A stretch of 64,000 nucleotides of DNA from NCBI RefSeq assembly GCF_000306785.1, contig NC_017955.1, positions 4,836,001 to 4,900,000 on the forward strand. The letters run 5' to 3'. The stretch comes from Modestobacter italicus (GTDB lineage: Bacteria; Actinomycetota; Actinomycetes; Mycobacteriales; Geodermatophilaceae). Numbering within the stretch: position 1 is the first letter of the stretch; every line of letters begins with the position of its first letter. Shown here in pieces: positions 57,775 to 64,000 of the stretch. Below the pieces are notes generated by a model. The model was not told the origin of the DNA. It ran no database searches and saw only the letters and a program-made list of their open reading frames with translations. Made by a program: the position numbers and the translations under genes.

Positions 57775-58182
57775 TCAGACCCGGCGGCGCTTCTTGGGGC
57801 GGCAGCCGTTGTGCGGCTGCGGCGTCACGTCCTGGATCTGCCCGACCTCGAGGCCGGTGGCCTGCAGGGACCGGATCGCGGTCTCGCGACCGGAGCCCGG
57901 GCCCTTCACGAAGACGTCGACCTTGCGCATGCCGTGCTCCTGGGCCTTGCGCGCGGCGTTCTCGGCAGCCATCTGCGCCGCGAACGGCGTCGACTTGCGC
58001 GAGCCCTTGAACCCGACGTGCCCGGCGGACGCCCAGCTGATCACGTTGCCCGTGGGGTCGGTGATCGACACGATCGTGTTGTTGAAGGTGCTCTTGATGT
58101 GCGCCGCGCCGTGAGCGACGTTCTTCTTCTCCTTGCGGCGCACCTTCTTGGTGCCAGCTGCCGCGCGAGCCCTGGGAGGCAT
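57775..58182 (-). CDS. rpsK: 30S ribosomal protein S11
   Basis: A 135-residue S11: [60 protein letters not shown] and [17 protein letters not shown] at the end. ATG 58182. Part of rpsM-rpsK-rpsD-rpoA-rplQ. Confidence 0.98.
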   Translation of the reverse strand: MPPRARAAAGTKKVRRKEKKNVAHGAAHIKSTFNNTIVSITDPTGNVISWASAGHVGFKGSRKSTPFAAQMAAENAARKAQEHGMRKVDVFVKGPGSGRETAIRSLQATGLEVGQIQDVTPQPHNGCRPKKRRRV

Positions 58183-58247
58183 CTCTCTCCGGTCTGAGTC
58201 TGTGTTCGTGGCCTGGGTGGTGCTGGGGTGCGCAGGTGAGTGCGCGG

Positions 58248-58294
58248 GCGCGCCGCCGGTCCGGCCCTCTCGGACTCAGTGGGCGGCGGCGCGC
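58248..58294 (-). terminator. Hairpin between rpsM and rpsK
   Basis: GCGCGCCGCC (58248-58257) pairs with GGCGGCGCGC (58285-58294); the apex contains a second pairing (GTCCGG..CCGGAC-like). Located in a 125-nt intra-operonic spacer. Confidence 0.55.
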
Positions 58295-58307
58295 TGTCGT
58301 GCTGAGG

Positions 58308-58682
58308 TCAGCGGGCCTTCTTCTTGCCCGCGATGGTCTTGCGCGGGCCCTTGCTCGAGCGCGCGTTCGTCTTGGTGCGCTGACCGTGCACCGGGAGACC
58401 GCGGCGGTGCCGGATCCCCTGGTAGCAGCCGATCTCCACCTTGCGGCGGATGTCGGCGGCCACCTCGCGGCGCAGGTCGCCCTCGACGCGGAAGTGCTCG
58501 TCGATGTAGTCGCGCAGCTTGAGCAGGTCCTCGTCGGACAGGTCCTTGGCGCGCAGGTCCGGGCTGACGCCCGTCGCGGCCAGGGTCGCCTTGGCCGAGG
58601 TCGGCCCGATCCCGTAGATGTAGGTGAGTGCGATCTCCATCCGCTTCTCGCGGGGGAGGTCGACGCCAGCCAGACGTGCCAT
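58308..58682 (-). CDS. rpsM: 30S ribosomal protein S13
   Basis: A 124-residue S13: [58 protein letters not shown] and [23 protein letters not shown] 58682, 14 nt after rpmJ. Confidence 0.98.
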   Translation of the reverse strand: MARLAGVDLPREKRMEIALTYIYGIGPTSAKATLAATGVSPDLRAKDLSDEDLLKLRDYIDEHFRVEGDLRREVAADIRRKVEIGCYQGIRHRRGLPVHGQRTKTNARSSKGPRKTIAGKKKAR

Positions 58683-58696
58683 GTTCAGGTACTCCC

Positions 58697-58810
58697 TCAG
58701 CCCTGGCGCTGCTTGTGCCGGGCGTTCTCGCAGATGACCATGACCCGGCCGTGCCGGCGGATCACCTTGCACTTGTCGCAGATCTTCTTCACCGACGGCT
58801 GGACCTTCAC
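58697..58810 (-). CDS. rpmJ: 50S ribosomal protein L36
   Basis: A 37-residue protein starting at GTG 58810: [36 protein letters not shown]. Three Cys and one His form the zinc ribbon (C11, C14, C27, H32). Too short for ordinary ORF cut-offs but unmistakable. Between infA and rpsM. Confidence 0.97.
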   Translation of the reverse strand: MKVQPSVKKICDKCKVIRRHGRVMVICENARHKQRQG

Positions 58811-58877
58811 CGGTGCCGCCCTCATTCCTGTAGATCGAGCGCCGGCTCCGGCCCCTGGGGGCACGTCCGGCGGTGGG

Positions 58878-59099
58878 TTACTTGTAGCGGTAGACGATGC
58901 GACCGCGGGTCAGGTCGTAGGGCGAGAGCTCCACGACCACGCGGTCCTCGGGCAGGATGCGGATGTAGTGCTGCCGCATCTTGCCGCTGATGTGGGCGAG
59001 CACCCGGTGCCCGTTCTGCAGTTCGACCCGGAACATCGCGTTGGGAAGTGGCTCGACGACACGACCCTCGACCTCGATGGCCCCGTCCTTCTTTGCCAC
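58878..59099 (-). CDS. infA: Translation initiation factor IF-1
   Basis: A 73-residue OB-fold protein: [75 protein letters not shown] 59099. First gene of the operon that runs through rpmJ, rpsM, rpsK, rpsD, rpoA and rplQ. Confidence 0.98.
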   Translation of the reverse strand: MAKKDGAIEVEGRVVEPLPNAMFRVELQNGHRVLAHISGKMRQHYIRILPEDRVVVELSPYDLTRGRIVYRYK

Positions 59100-59276
59100 G
59101 CCTACACGGCCTCCTCGTTCGATCGACCTGCGCGCGCCCATGCCGGAACCGGCAGGGCGGTCTTGCTGGGTTCAGCGCCGGAGACGGCGCTGGATGGTGG
59201 TGCGGGCGATCTCGCAGAGGGCGCCCGGCTCCCTGCGGCCACAGCAGGACGACGGACGGCGCGAACGCCATCGGCC

Positions 59277-59306
59277 ACTGTACTCCCAGGGACACGCCGC
59301 CACCAA
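59277..59306 (-). promoter_or_regulatory. Candidate promoter of the infA-rplQ operon
   Basis: On the minus strand TTGGTG (59301-59306), 18-nt spacer, TACAGT (59277-59282). It lies about 180 nt upstream of infA in the 241-bp map-infA gap, where no other gene is seen. This suggests a long leader. Confidence 0.5.
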
Positions 59307-59340
59307 CCCGCCCTCGCGTGACGGAGGCGACGTGCGCCCG

Positions 59341-60144
59341 TCACTGACGCGCGCGGACCCCGAACGGTGCGAGGCCGGCGACGCCGCCGTCCTCGGCGGT
59401 GAGCACCCAGGGGCCCTCGGGGGTGATCGCGACGCTGTGCTCGAAGTGGGCCGCGCGCGAGCCGTCCTTGGTCACGACGGTCCACCCGTCGTCCAGCTCG
59501 GCGGTGGCCGGGTCCCCGATGGTCACCATCGGCTCGATCGCCAGCACCAGCCCGGGGACCAGCTTGGGGCCGCGGCCCGCCCGCCCGTAGTTGAGCACGT
59601 GCGGGTCCTGGTGCATCTCGGTGCCGATGCCGTGCCCGCCGTAGTGGTCGACGATCCCGTACGGGTGCTCGTGCGCGACGATCGACTCCTCGACCGCGTG
59701 GCTGATGTCGGTCAGCCGGCCACCGGCGACCGCCTTGGCCAGCCCGGCCCACATCGACCGCTCGGTCACCGCGAGCAGCTCGAGGTCCGCGGCGGAGGCC
59801 TCCCCGACGGTCACCGTGACCGCCGAGTCGCTGTGCCAGCCGGCCAGGACCGCACCGCAGTCGATGGAGATGTTGTCGCCCTCAGCCAGCGTGCGGTCCG
59901 GGTCCGGGATGCCGTGCACGACCTCGTCGTTGATCGAGGCGCAGATGGTCCCGGTGAACCCGTGGTAGCCGAGGAAGTTCGGCACGGCGCCGGCGGACCG
60001 GATGTGGTCCTCGGCGATGGCGTCGAGCTCACCGGTGCTCACGCCGGGGCGCACCGCGGCGCGGACGGCCGCGATGGCCCCGGCCGTGACGAGCCCGGAG
60101 GCGCGCATCAGCTCGATCTCGTGCGCTGTCTTGATCTGGATCAT
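59341..60144 (-). CDS. map: Methionine aminopeptidase, type I
   Basis: Removes N-terminal Met. The 267-residue protein has the dinuclear metal ligands: Asp in DNISIDCGAVLAGWHSDSAV (two Asp), His in YGGHGIGTEMHQDPHVLNYG, Glu in LAIEPMVTIG and Glu in AHFEHSVAITPEG. ATG 60144 has GTGGAGTGG upstream; in-frame codons before it are non-conserved. Downstream of adk in secY-adk-map. Confidence 0.97.
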   Translation of the reverse strand: MIQIKTAHEIELMRASGLVTAGAIAAVRAAVRPGVSTGELDAIAEDHIRSAGAVPNFLGYHGFTGTICASINDEVVHGIPDPDRTLAEGDNISIDCGAVLAGWHSDSAVTVTVGEASAADLELLAVTERSMWAGLAKAVAGGRLTDISHAVEESIVAHEHPYGIVDHYGGHGIGTEMHQDPHVLNYGRAGRGPKLVPGLVLAIEPMVTIGDPATAELDDGWTVVTKDGSRAAHFEHSVAITPEGPWVLTAEDGGVAGLAPFGVRARQ

Positions 60145-60227
60145 GCGTCCACTCCACTTCGCCAGGAACGGCAGCCGGGACGCCCACGCGTCGACGCGGT
60201 CACCGTGCAACCGGGCGACCCGCGCTC

Positions 60228-60851
60228 TCAGTCCTCGGCCCGGTCGCCGGCCGCGTCCTGGGCCAGCGCGTGGTCGGCCCCGAGCGCCTCGAGGGCGCGG
60301 CGGGTGACCTCGTCGATCTCACCGATCGCGTCGATGCGGGTCAGCAGTCCGGCCCGCTCGTAGAACCCCGACAGCGGCGCCGTCTGTTCCCGGTAGACCT
60401 CCAGCCGGTGCCGGACGGTCTCGGGCTTGTCGTCCTCGCGCTGCACCCAGACGCCGTCGACCAGCATCCGGCGACCGGACAGCCGGCGGACCAGCTCGTC
60501 CTCGTCGACGACGAGCTCGAGGCAGCAGTCCAGCGCGTGGCCCATCTCGGCCAGCGAGTCGCGCAGCTGGTCGGCCTGGGCGATCGTGCGCGGGAAGCCG
60601 TCGAGCAGGAAGCCGGCCTTGGCGTCGGGCTCGGCGAGCCGGTCGGAGACCATCGCGACGGTGATCTCGTCGGGCACCAGGTCGCCGGCGTCCATGTAGG
60701 CCTTGGCCTGCTGGCCCAGCTCGGTCTGCCCGCTCACGTTGGCCCGGAAGATGTCACCGGTGGAGATGGCCGGGACGCCCAGGCGACCGGCGATGACCTG
60801 AGCCTGGGTCCCCTTGCCCGCTCCGGGAGGGCCCAGCAGCACGACGCGCAC
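60228..60851 (-). CDS. adk: Adenylate kinase (short-LID form)
   Basis: Interconverts ATP + AMP and 2 ADP. The 207-residue protein has the P-loop [42 protein letters not shown] and a short LID segment [17 protein letters not shown] without the four zinc Cys of long-LID forms. GTG 60851 overlaps the secY TAG by one base. Confidence 0.97.
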   Translation of the reverse strand: MRVVLLGPPGAGKGTQAQVIAGRLGVPAISTGDIFRANVSGQTELGQQAKAYMDAGDLVPDEITVAMVSDRLAEPDAKAGFLLDGFPRTIAQADQLRDSLAEMGHALDCCLELVVDEDELVRRLSGRRMLVDGVWVQREDDKPETVRHRLEVYREQTAPLSGFYERAGLLTRIDAIGEIDEVTRRALEALGADHALAQDAAGDRAED

Positions 60852-62161
60852 TAGCGGAGGAACCCTTCGTAGCTGCGCTGGTTGAGCTGCGTCTCGATCT
60901 GCTTCACCGTCTCCAAGCCAACTCCCACCATGATCAGCACCGCGGTCCCGCCGAACGGGAAGTTCTGGTTCTGCCCCTCCTGCGTGATCGACAGGAACAG
61001 GTTGGGCAGCACCGCCACCAACCCGAGGTAGATCGACCCGGGCAGGGTGATCCGGGACAGCACGTACTGCAGGTACTCCGCGGTGGGGCGGCCGGGCCGG
61101 ATGCCGGGGATGAAGCCGCCATAGCGCTTCATGTCGTCGGCCCGTTCCTCCGGGTTGAACGTGATCGACACGTAGAAGTACGTGAAGAAGATGATCAGCG
61201 CGAAGTACACCGCGATGTGCACCGGGCTGCTCTGGTCGACCAGGTAGTTCTCCACGAACCGGCGGACCGCACCGGTCGAGTCGCCCTGCAGCTGGGTGAT
61301 CAGCTGGGGCAGGTAGAGCAGGGACGACGCGAAGATGACCGGGATGACGCCGGCCTGGTTGACCTTCAGCGGCAGGTAGGTCGACGTGCCGCCGTACATC
61401 CGGCGGCCGACCATCCGCTTGGCGTACTGCACCGGGATGCGCCGTTGCGCCTGCTCGACGTAGACCACCGAGGCGATCACCAGCACGGCGAGCACGCAGA
61501 TCAGGGCGAAGACGAAGCCACCGCGGCTCTGCAGGATCGCGCCGCCCTCGGCGGGGATCCGGGCGGCGATCGAGGTGAAGATCAGCACGGACATGCCGTT
61601 GCCGATCCCCTTCTCGGTCAGCAGCTCGCCCAGCCACATGATGACGGCGGTGCCGGCGGTCAGCGTGACGACCAGGACGATCGTGGTCCACACCGAGTCC
61701 GACGGGATGATGTCCTGCGAGCAGCTCGGGAAGAGCTGGCCGCTGCGGGCCAGCGCGATGATCCCGGTGCTCTGCAGCACGGCGAGCGCGATGGTCAGGT
61801 AGCGGGTGTACTGGGTCAGCTTCGCCTGACCCGACTGCCCTTCCTTCTTCAGCTGCTCGAACCGCGGGATGACCACCACCAGCAGCTGCACGATGATGCT
61901 CGCCGTGATGTACGGCATGATCCCGAGCGCGAACACCGACAGGCGCAGCAGCGCTCCGCCGGAGAACAGGTTGACCAGCGAGTAGACGTCCCGCTGGTCG
62001 GAGGCGTTGGCCTGGTCGAGGCAGCTGTTGATCGCCTCGATCGAGACGCCGGGGCCGGGCACGCTGGCGCCCAGCCGGTACACGGCGATCAGCGCCAGGG
62101 AGAACAGCAGCTTGCGCCGGAGGTCTGGCGTCCGGAACGCCGCGGCGAACGCCTGCAGCAC
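60851..62161 (-). CDS. secY: Preprotein translocase subunit SecY
   Basis: Channel subunit of the Sec translocon. The 436-residue protein has ten membrane helices; signatures include [75 protein letters not shown] and [21 protein letters not shown] 62161 has GGGGAGG upstream. First gene of secY-adk-map with its own promoter. Confidence 0.98.
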   Translation of the reverse strand: MLQAFAAAFRTPDLRRKLLFSLALIAVYRLGASVPGPGVSIEAINSCLDQANASDQRDVYSLVNLFSGGALLRLSVFALGIMPYITASIIVQLLVVVIPRFEQLKKEGQSGQAKLTQYTRYLTIALAVLQSTGIIALARSGQLFPSCSQDIIPSDSVWTTIVLVVTLTAGTAVIMWLGELLTEKGIGNGMSVLIFTSIAARIPAEGGAILQSRGGFVFALICVLAVLVIASVVYVEQAQRRIPVQYAKRMVGRRMYGGTSTYLPLKVNQAGVIPVIFASSLLYLPQLITQLQGDSTGAVRRFVENYLVDQSSPVHIAVYFALIIFFTYFYVSITFNPEERADDMKRYGGFIPGIRPGRPTAEYLQYVLSRITLPGSIYLGLVAVLPNLFLSITQEGQNQNFPFGGTAVLIMVGVGLETVKQIETQLNQRSYEGFLR

Positions 62162-62186
62162 GTGCCCTCCCCGAGTCGGTCGTTCG

Positions 62187-62195
62187 ACATTAGCA
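62187..62195 (-). promoter_or_regulatory. Extended -10 promoter for secY-adk-map
   Basis: On the minus strand TGC-TAATGT (extended -10; hexamer 62187-62192), about 26 nt before the secY start; no good -35 is seen. It lies just downstream of the rplO terminators, so secY can be expressed apart from the spc ribosomal genes. Confidence 0.45.
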
Positions 62196-62199
62196 AGAC

Positions 62200-62232
62200 G
62201 CGGCCCGGTGGCTTCGAGAGCCGCCGGGCCGC
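62200..62232 (-). terminator. Hairpin between rplO and secY
   Basis: GCGGCCCGG (62200-62208) and GGCT pair with AGCC and CCGGGCCGC (62224-62232) around a TCGAG loop. Strong stem directly upstream of the secY promoter. Confidence 0.7.
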
Positions 62233-62235
62233 GTC

Positions 62236-62279
62236 GGTCCCCCGCCTGGTCCCGCCGGGCGGCGGGGGCAGGGGGTCCT
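62236..62279 (-). repeat. Diverged copy 9 of the 3'-end hairpin repeat (after rplO)
   Basis: On the rplO strand TGA, two bases, CAGGACCCCCTGCCCCCGCC, then CGGCGGGACCAGGCGGGGGACC. It keeps the AGGACCCC start and outer pairing but the inner part differs from the other copies. Confidence 0.6.
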
Positions 62280-62282
62280 GCG

Positions 62283-62726
62283 TCAGATCTGGGTGGTGCT
62301 GCCCCCGGCAGCGCCGATCTTCTCCTGGGCGGACTGGGAGAACGCGTGCGCGTGCACGTGCACCGTCACGCCGCCCAGCTCGCCCGTGCCGAGCACCTTG
62401 ACCGGCTGACCGCGCCGGACGGCGCCGGCGTCGGCCAGCGTGTCCGGGTTGATCGAGCCGCCCTGCGGGAACAGGGAGGCGATCCGGTCCAGGTTGACGA
62501 CCTGGAAGACGACCTTGTTGTTGTTGGTGAAGCCCGAGAGCTTCGGCAGCCGCATGTGCAGGGGGGTCTGGCCACCCTCGAAGCGGGCCGAGACCTGCAC
62601 GCGGGCGCCGGAGCCCTTGGTGCCGCGACCGGCGGTCTTGCCCTTGGAGCCCTCACCACGACCCACGCGGGTCTTCTTGGTGTGGGCGCCCGGGGCCGGA
62701 CGCAGGTGGTGGACCTTCAGAGTCAT
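62283..62726 (-). CDS. rplO: 50S ribosomal protein L15
   Basis: A 147-residue L15: [60 protein letters not shown] and the C-terminal [19 protein letters not shown] 62726. Confidence 0.98.
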   Translation of the reverse strand: MTLKVHHLRPAPGAHTKKTRVGRGEGSKGKTAGRGTKGSGARVQVSARFEGGQTPLHMRLPKLSGFTNNNKVVFQVVNLDRIASLFPQGGSINPDTLADAGAVRRGQPVKVLGTGELGGVTVHVHAHAFSQSAQEKIGAAGGSTTQI

Positions 62727-62742
62727 GTCAGCGTTCCCCTGC

Positions 62743-62925
62743 TCAGACGATCTCTTCGACGGTGACCAGGTGCGGCACCGTCGCGACCATCCCGCGGATC
62801 TCGGGACGGTCCTCCTGGACGACCGAGTCGCTGATCCGCTTCAGCCCCAGCGAACGCAGCGTCTGACGCTGGTTCGGCTTGGTGCCGATGGCCGACTTGA
62901 TCTGCGTGACCTTCAGCTGAGCCAT
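62743..62925 (-). CDS. rpmD: 50S ribosomal protein L30
   Basis: A 60-residue L30: [62 protein letters not shown] 62925, one base after the rpsE stop, so translation is coupled. Short but typical. Confidence 0.98.
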   Translation of the reverse strand: MAQLKVTQIKSAIGTKPNQRQTLRSLGLKRISDSVVQEDRPEIRGMVATVPHLVTVEEIV

Positions 62926-62926
62926 C

Positions 62927-63565
62927 TCAGACCCCCTGACCGGCCCGCGCGCGCAGCATGGCGGCCGGGGCGACGTCCTCCAGGGGCAGACCGCGGCGGG
63001 CCGCGATCTCCTCGGGACGGACGAGGTCCTTGAGCGCCTGCATGGTCGCGTGGACGATGTTGATCGGGTTCGAGGACCCGAGGCTCTTGGAGAGCACGTC
63101 GTGGATGCCGGCGCACTCGAGGACGGCGCGCACCGGGCCACCGGCGATGACACCGGTACCGGGGCTGGCCGGCTTGAGCAGCACCACACCGGCGGCCGCC
63201 TCACCCTGCACCGGGTGCGGGATGGTGCTGGCGATGCGGGGCACGTTGTAGAAGTGCTTCTTGGCCTCCTCGACGCCCTTGGCGATCGCCGCGGGCACCT
63301 CCTTGGCCTTGCCGTAGCCCACGCCGACCTTGCCGTCGCCGTCGCCCACGATCACCAGGGCGGTGAAGCTGAAGCGCCGACCACCCTTGACGACCTTGGA
63401 CACGCGGTTGATCGCGACGACCCGCTCGATGAACTGGCTCTTCTCCGCGGCACCGCCCGGGCCGCGACCGCCGTCACGACGGTCCCGGCGGTCGTTGCCG
63501 CCGCCTGCGCCGCCGGGGCCACCGGTCCCGCCGGCGCCACCGCCGCGTCGCTGTGGTCCTGGCAT
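62927..63565 (-). CDS. rpsE: 30S ribosomal protein S5
   Basis: A 212-residue S5 with a Gly/Arg/Asp-rich N-terminal extension of about 45 residues ([18 protein letters not shown]), then [59 protein letters not shown] and [18 protein letters not shown]. The extension is longer than in most bacteria and probably disordered. Confidence 0.98.
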   Translation of the reverse strand: MPGPQRRGGGAGGTGGPGGAGGGNDRRDRRDGGRGPGGAAEKSQFIERVVAINRVSKVVKGGRRFSFTALVIVGDGDGKVGVGYGKAKEVPAAIAKGVEEAKKHFYNVPRIASTIPHPVQGEAAAGVVLLKPASPGTGVIAGGPVRAVLECAGIHDVLSKSLGSSNPINIVHATMQALKDLVRPEEIAARRGLPLEDVAPAAMLRARAGQGV

Positions 63566-63602
63566 CAGACGTCCCTCTCGATCAGTTCAGAAATGGTGGT
63601 CA

Positions 63603-63983
63603 TCAGAAGTCCAGCCCACCCTCGCGGGCACCGTCGGCGAGCGCCGCGATGCGACCGGCGTACCGGTTGCCGCCGCGGTCGAAGACGACCGCGTCGATGC
63701 CGGCGGCCTTGGCGCGCTCGGCGACCAGGGCACCGACCTGGCGGGCCAGCGTGGACTTGTCGCCCTCGCTCCCCCGCAGGCTGGCGTCCATCGTCGACGC
63801 GCTGGCCAGGGTGCGGCCGACCGTGTCGTCGACCACCTGGACGTGGATGTGCCGGGAGCTGCGCTTGACGACCAGGCGCGGGCGCTCCGGCGTGCCACCC
63901 ACCCGCTTGCGCAGGCGGTTGTGGCGCCGCAGCCGCGAGACGCGGCGCGCGGTGCTGACGTCGGTGCCGACGGGCTTGTGCAC
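63603..63983 (-). CDS. rplR: 50S ribosomal protein L18
   Basis: A 126-residue L18 binding 5S r[57 protein letters not shown] and [23 protein letters not shown] 63983 is the visible start, but the frame stays open for the last 17 bases of the window (E-K-G-A-R), so the true start could lie outside it. Confidence 0.96.
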   Translation of the reverse strand: MHKPVGTDVSTARRVSRLRRHNRLRKRVGGTPERPRLVVKRSSRHIHVQVVDDTVGRTLASASTMDASLRGSEGDKSTLARQVGALVAERAKAAGIDAVVFDRGGNRYAGRIAALADGAREGGLDF

Positions 63984-64000
63984 CCGGGCACCCTTCTCGG

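Noticed and set aside
60852-61691. Long in-frame extension upstream of adk overlapping secY
   Set aside because: It runs antiparallel in phase only by chance on the same strand over secY codons; adk starts at GTG 60851 with the typical [10 protein letters not shown].

Overview
The window is very GC-rich DNA (third codon positions almost always G or C; many GTG and some TTG starts) with actinobacterial hallmarks: a WhiB-family Fe-S regulator, PspC proteins, GroEL1 with a His-rich tail, an AroQ-delta chorismate mutase, a DtxR/IdeR-type iron box, and gene order matching two Mycobacterium tuberculosis neighbourhoods (Rv0948c-Rv0957 and Rv3410c-Rv3461c). The style of the proteins and of a recurrent 3'-end hairpin element suggests Geodermatophilaceae (Blastococcus / Geodermatophilus / Modestobacter); that family assignment is inference.

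Layout. 1-5773 (minus): purH (cut by the edge), purN, a PerM-like membrane protein, a DUF5336-like membrane protein, sucD and sucC. 5881-9659: a membrane protein divergent from a lipase-like hydrolase, an M23 peptidase with a long structured leader, and a VOC protein. 9721-14262: pcrA/uvrD1 (minus), then a possible leader peptide plus attenuator ahead of chorismate mutase, an ECF sigma factor with a SnoaL-like tail, and an LmbE-family deacetylase. 14373-19388: a Tat-exported acetamidase-like enzyme, then a PspC-linked two-component system (response regulator, PspC-histidine kinase) divergent from two PspC genes that carry the same duplicated promoter. 19597-24523: guaA-guaB3-guaB and DUF5319. 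24608-30000: an atypical LuxR regulator, whiB, a TPR-GGDEF protein, and groES-groEL under a CIRCE operator. 30158-42925: a methyltransferase-like protein, the tRNA t6A genes tsaD-rimI-tsaB and tsaE split by an iron-siderophore ABC transporter with an IdeR box, then uracil-DNA glycosylase, a hydrolase, alr, nnr and acpS. 43015-47159: glmS, glmM, rpsI, rplM. 47303-53652: carbonic anhydrase and a molybdenum-cofactor group (moeA, moaC, mog / fdhD, mobA) whose shared bidirectional terminator has been split by a 1.3-kb IS481-like element. 54110-63983 (minus): truA, rplQ, rpoA, rpsD, rpsK, rpsM, rpmJ, infA, map, adk, secY, rplO, rpmD, rpsE, rplR, the classic alpha/spc ribosomal region.

Most content is core: purine synthesis, TCA cycle, chaperones, cell-wall precursors (alr, glmS, glmM), t6A modification and translation. 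The less ordinary layer is regulatory and structural. A directional 3'-end hairpin repeat of about 58 nt occurs at nine genes, starting within a few bases of the stop codon at eight of them and being translated as the C-terminus of carbonic anhydrase at the ninth. An IS sits exactly in the loop of a terminator. The guaB 3' end is duplicated as a tiny ORF in front of guaB3. Two PspC genes share a 44-nt promoter block at identical distance from their ATGs. A possible leaderless leader peptide precedes chorismate mutase. No rRNA, tRNA, CRISPR array or prophage was seen.
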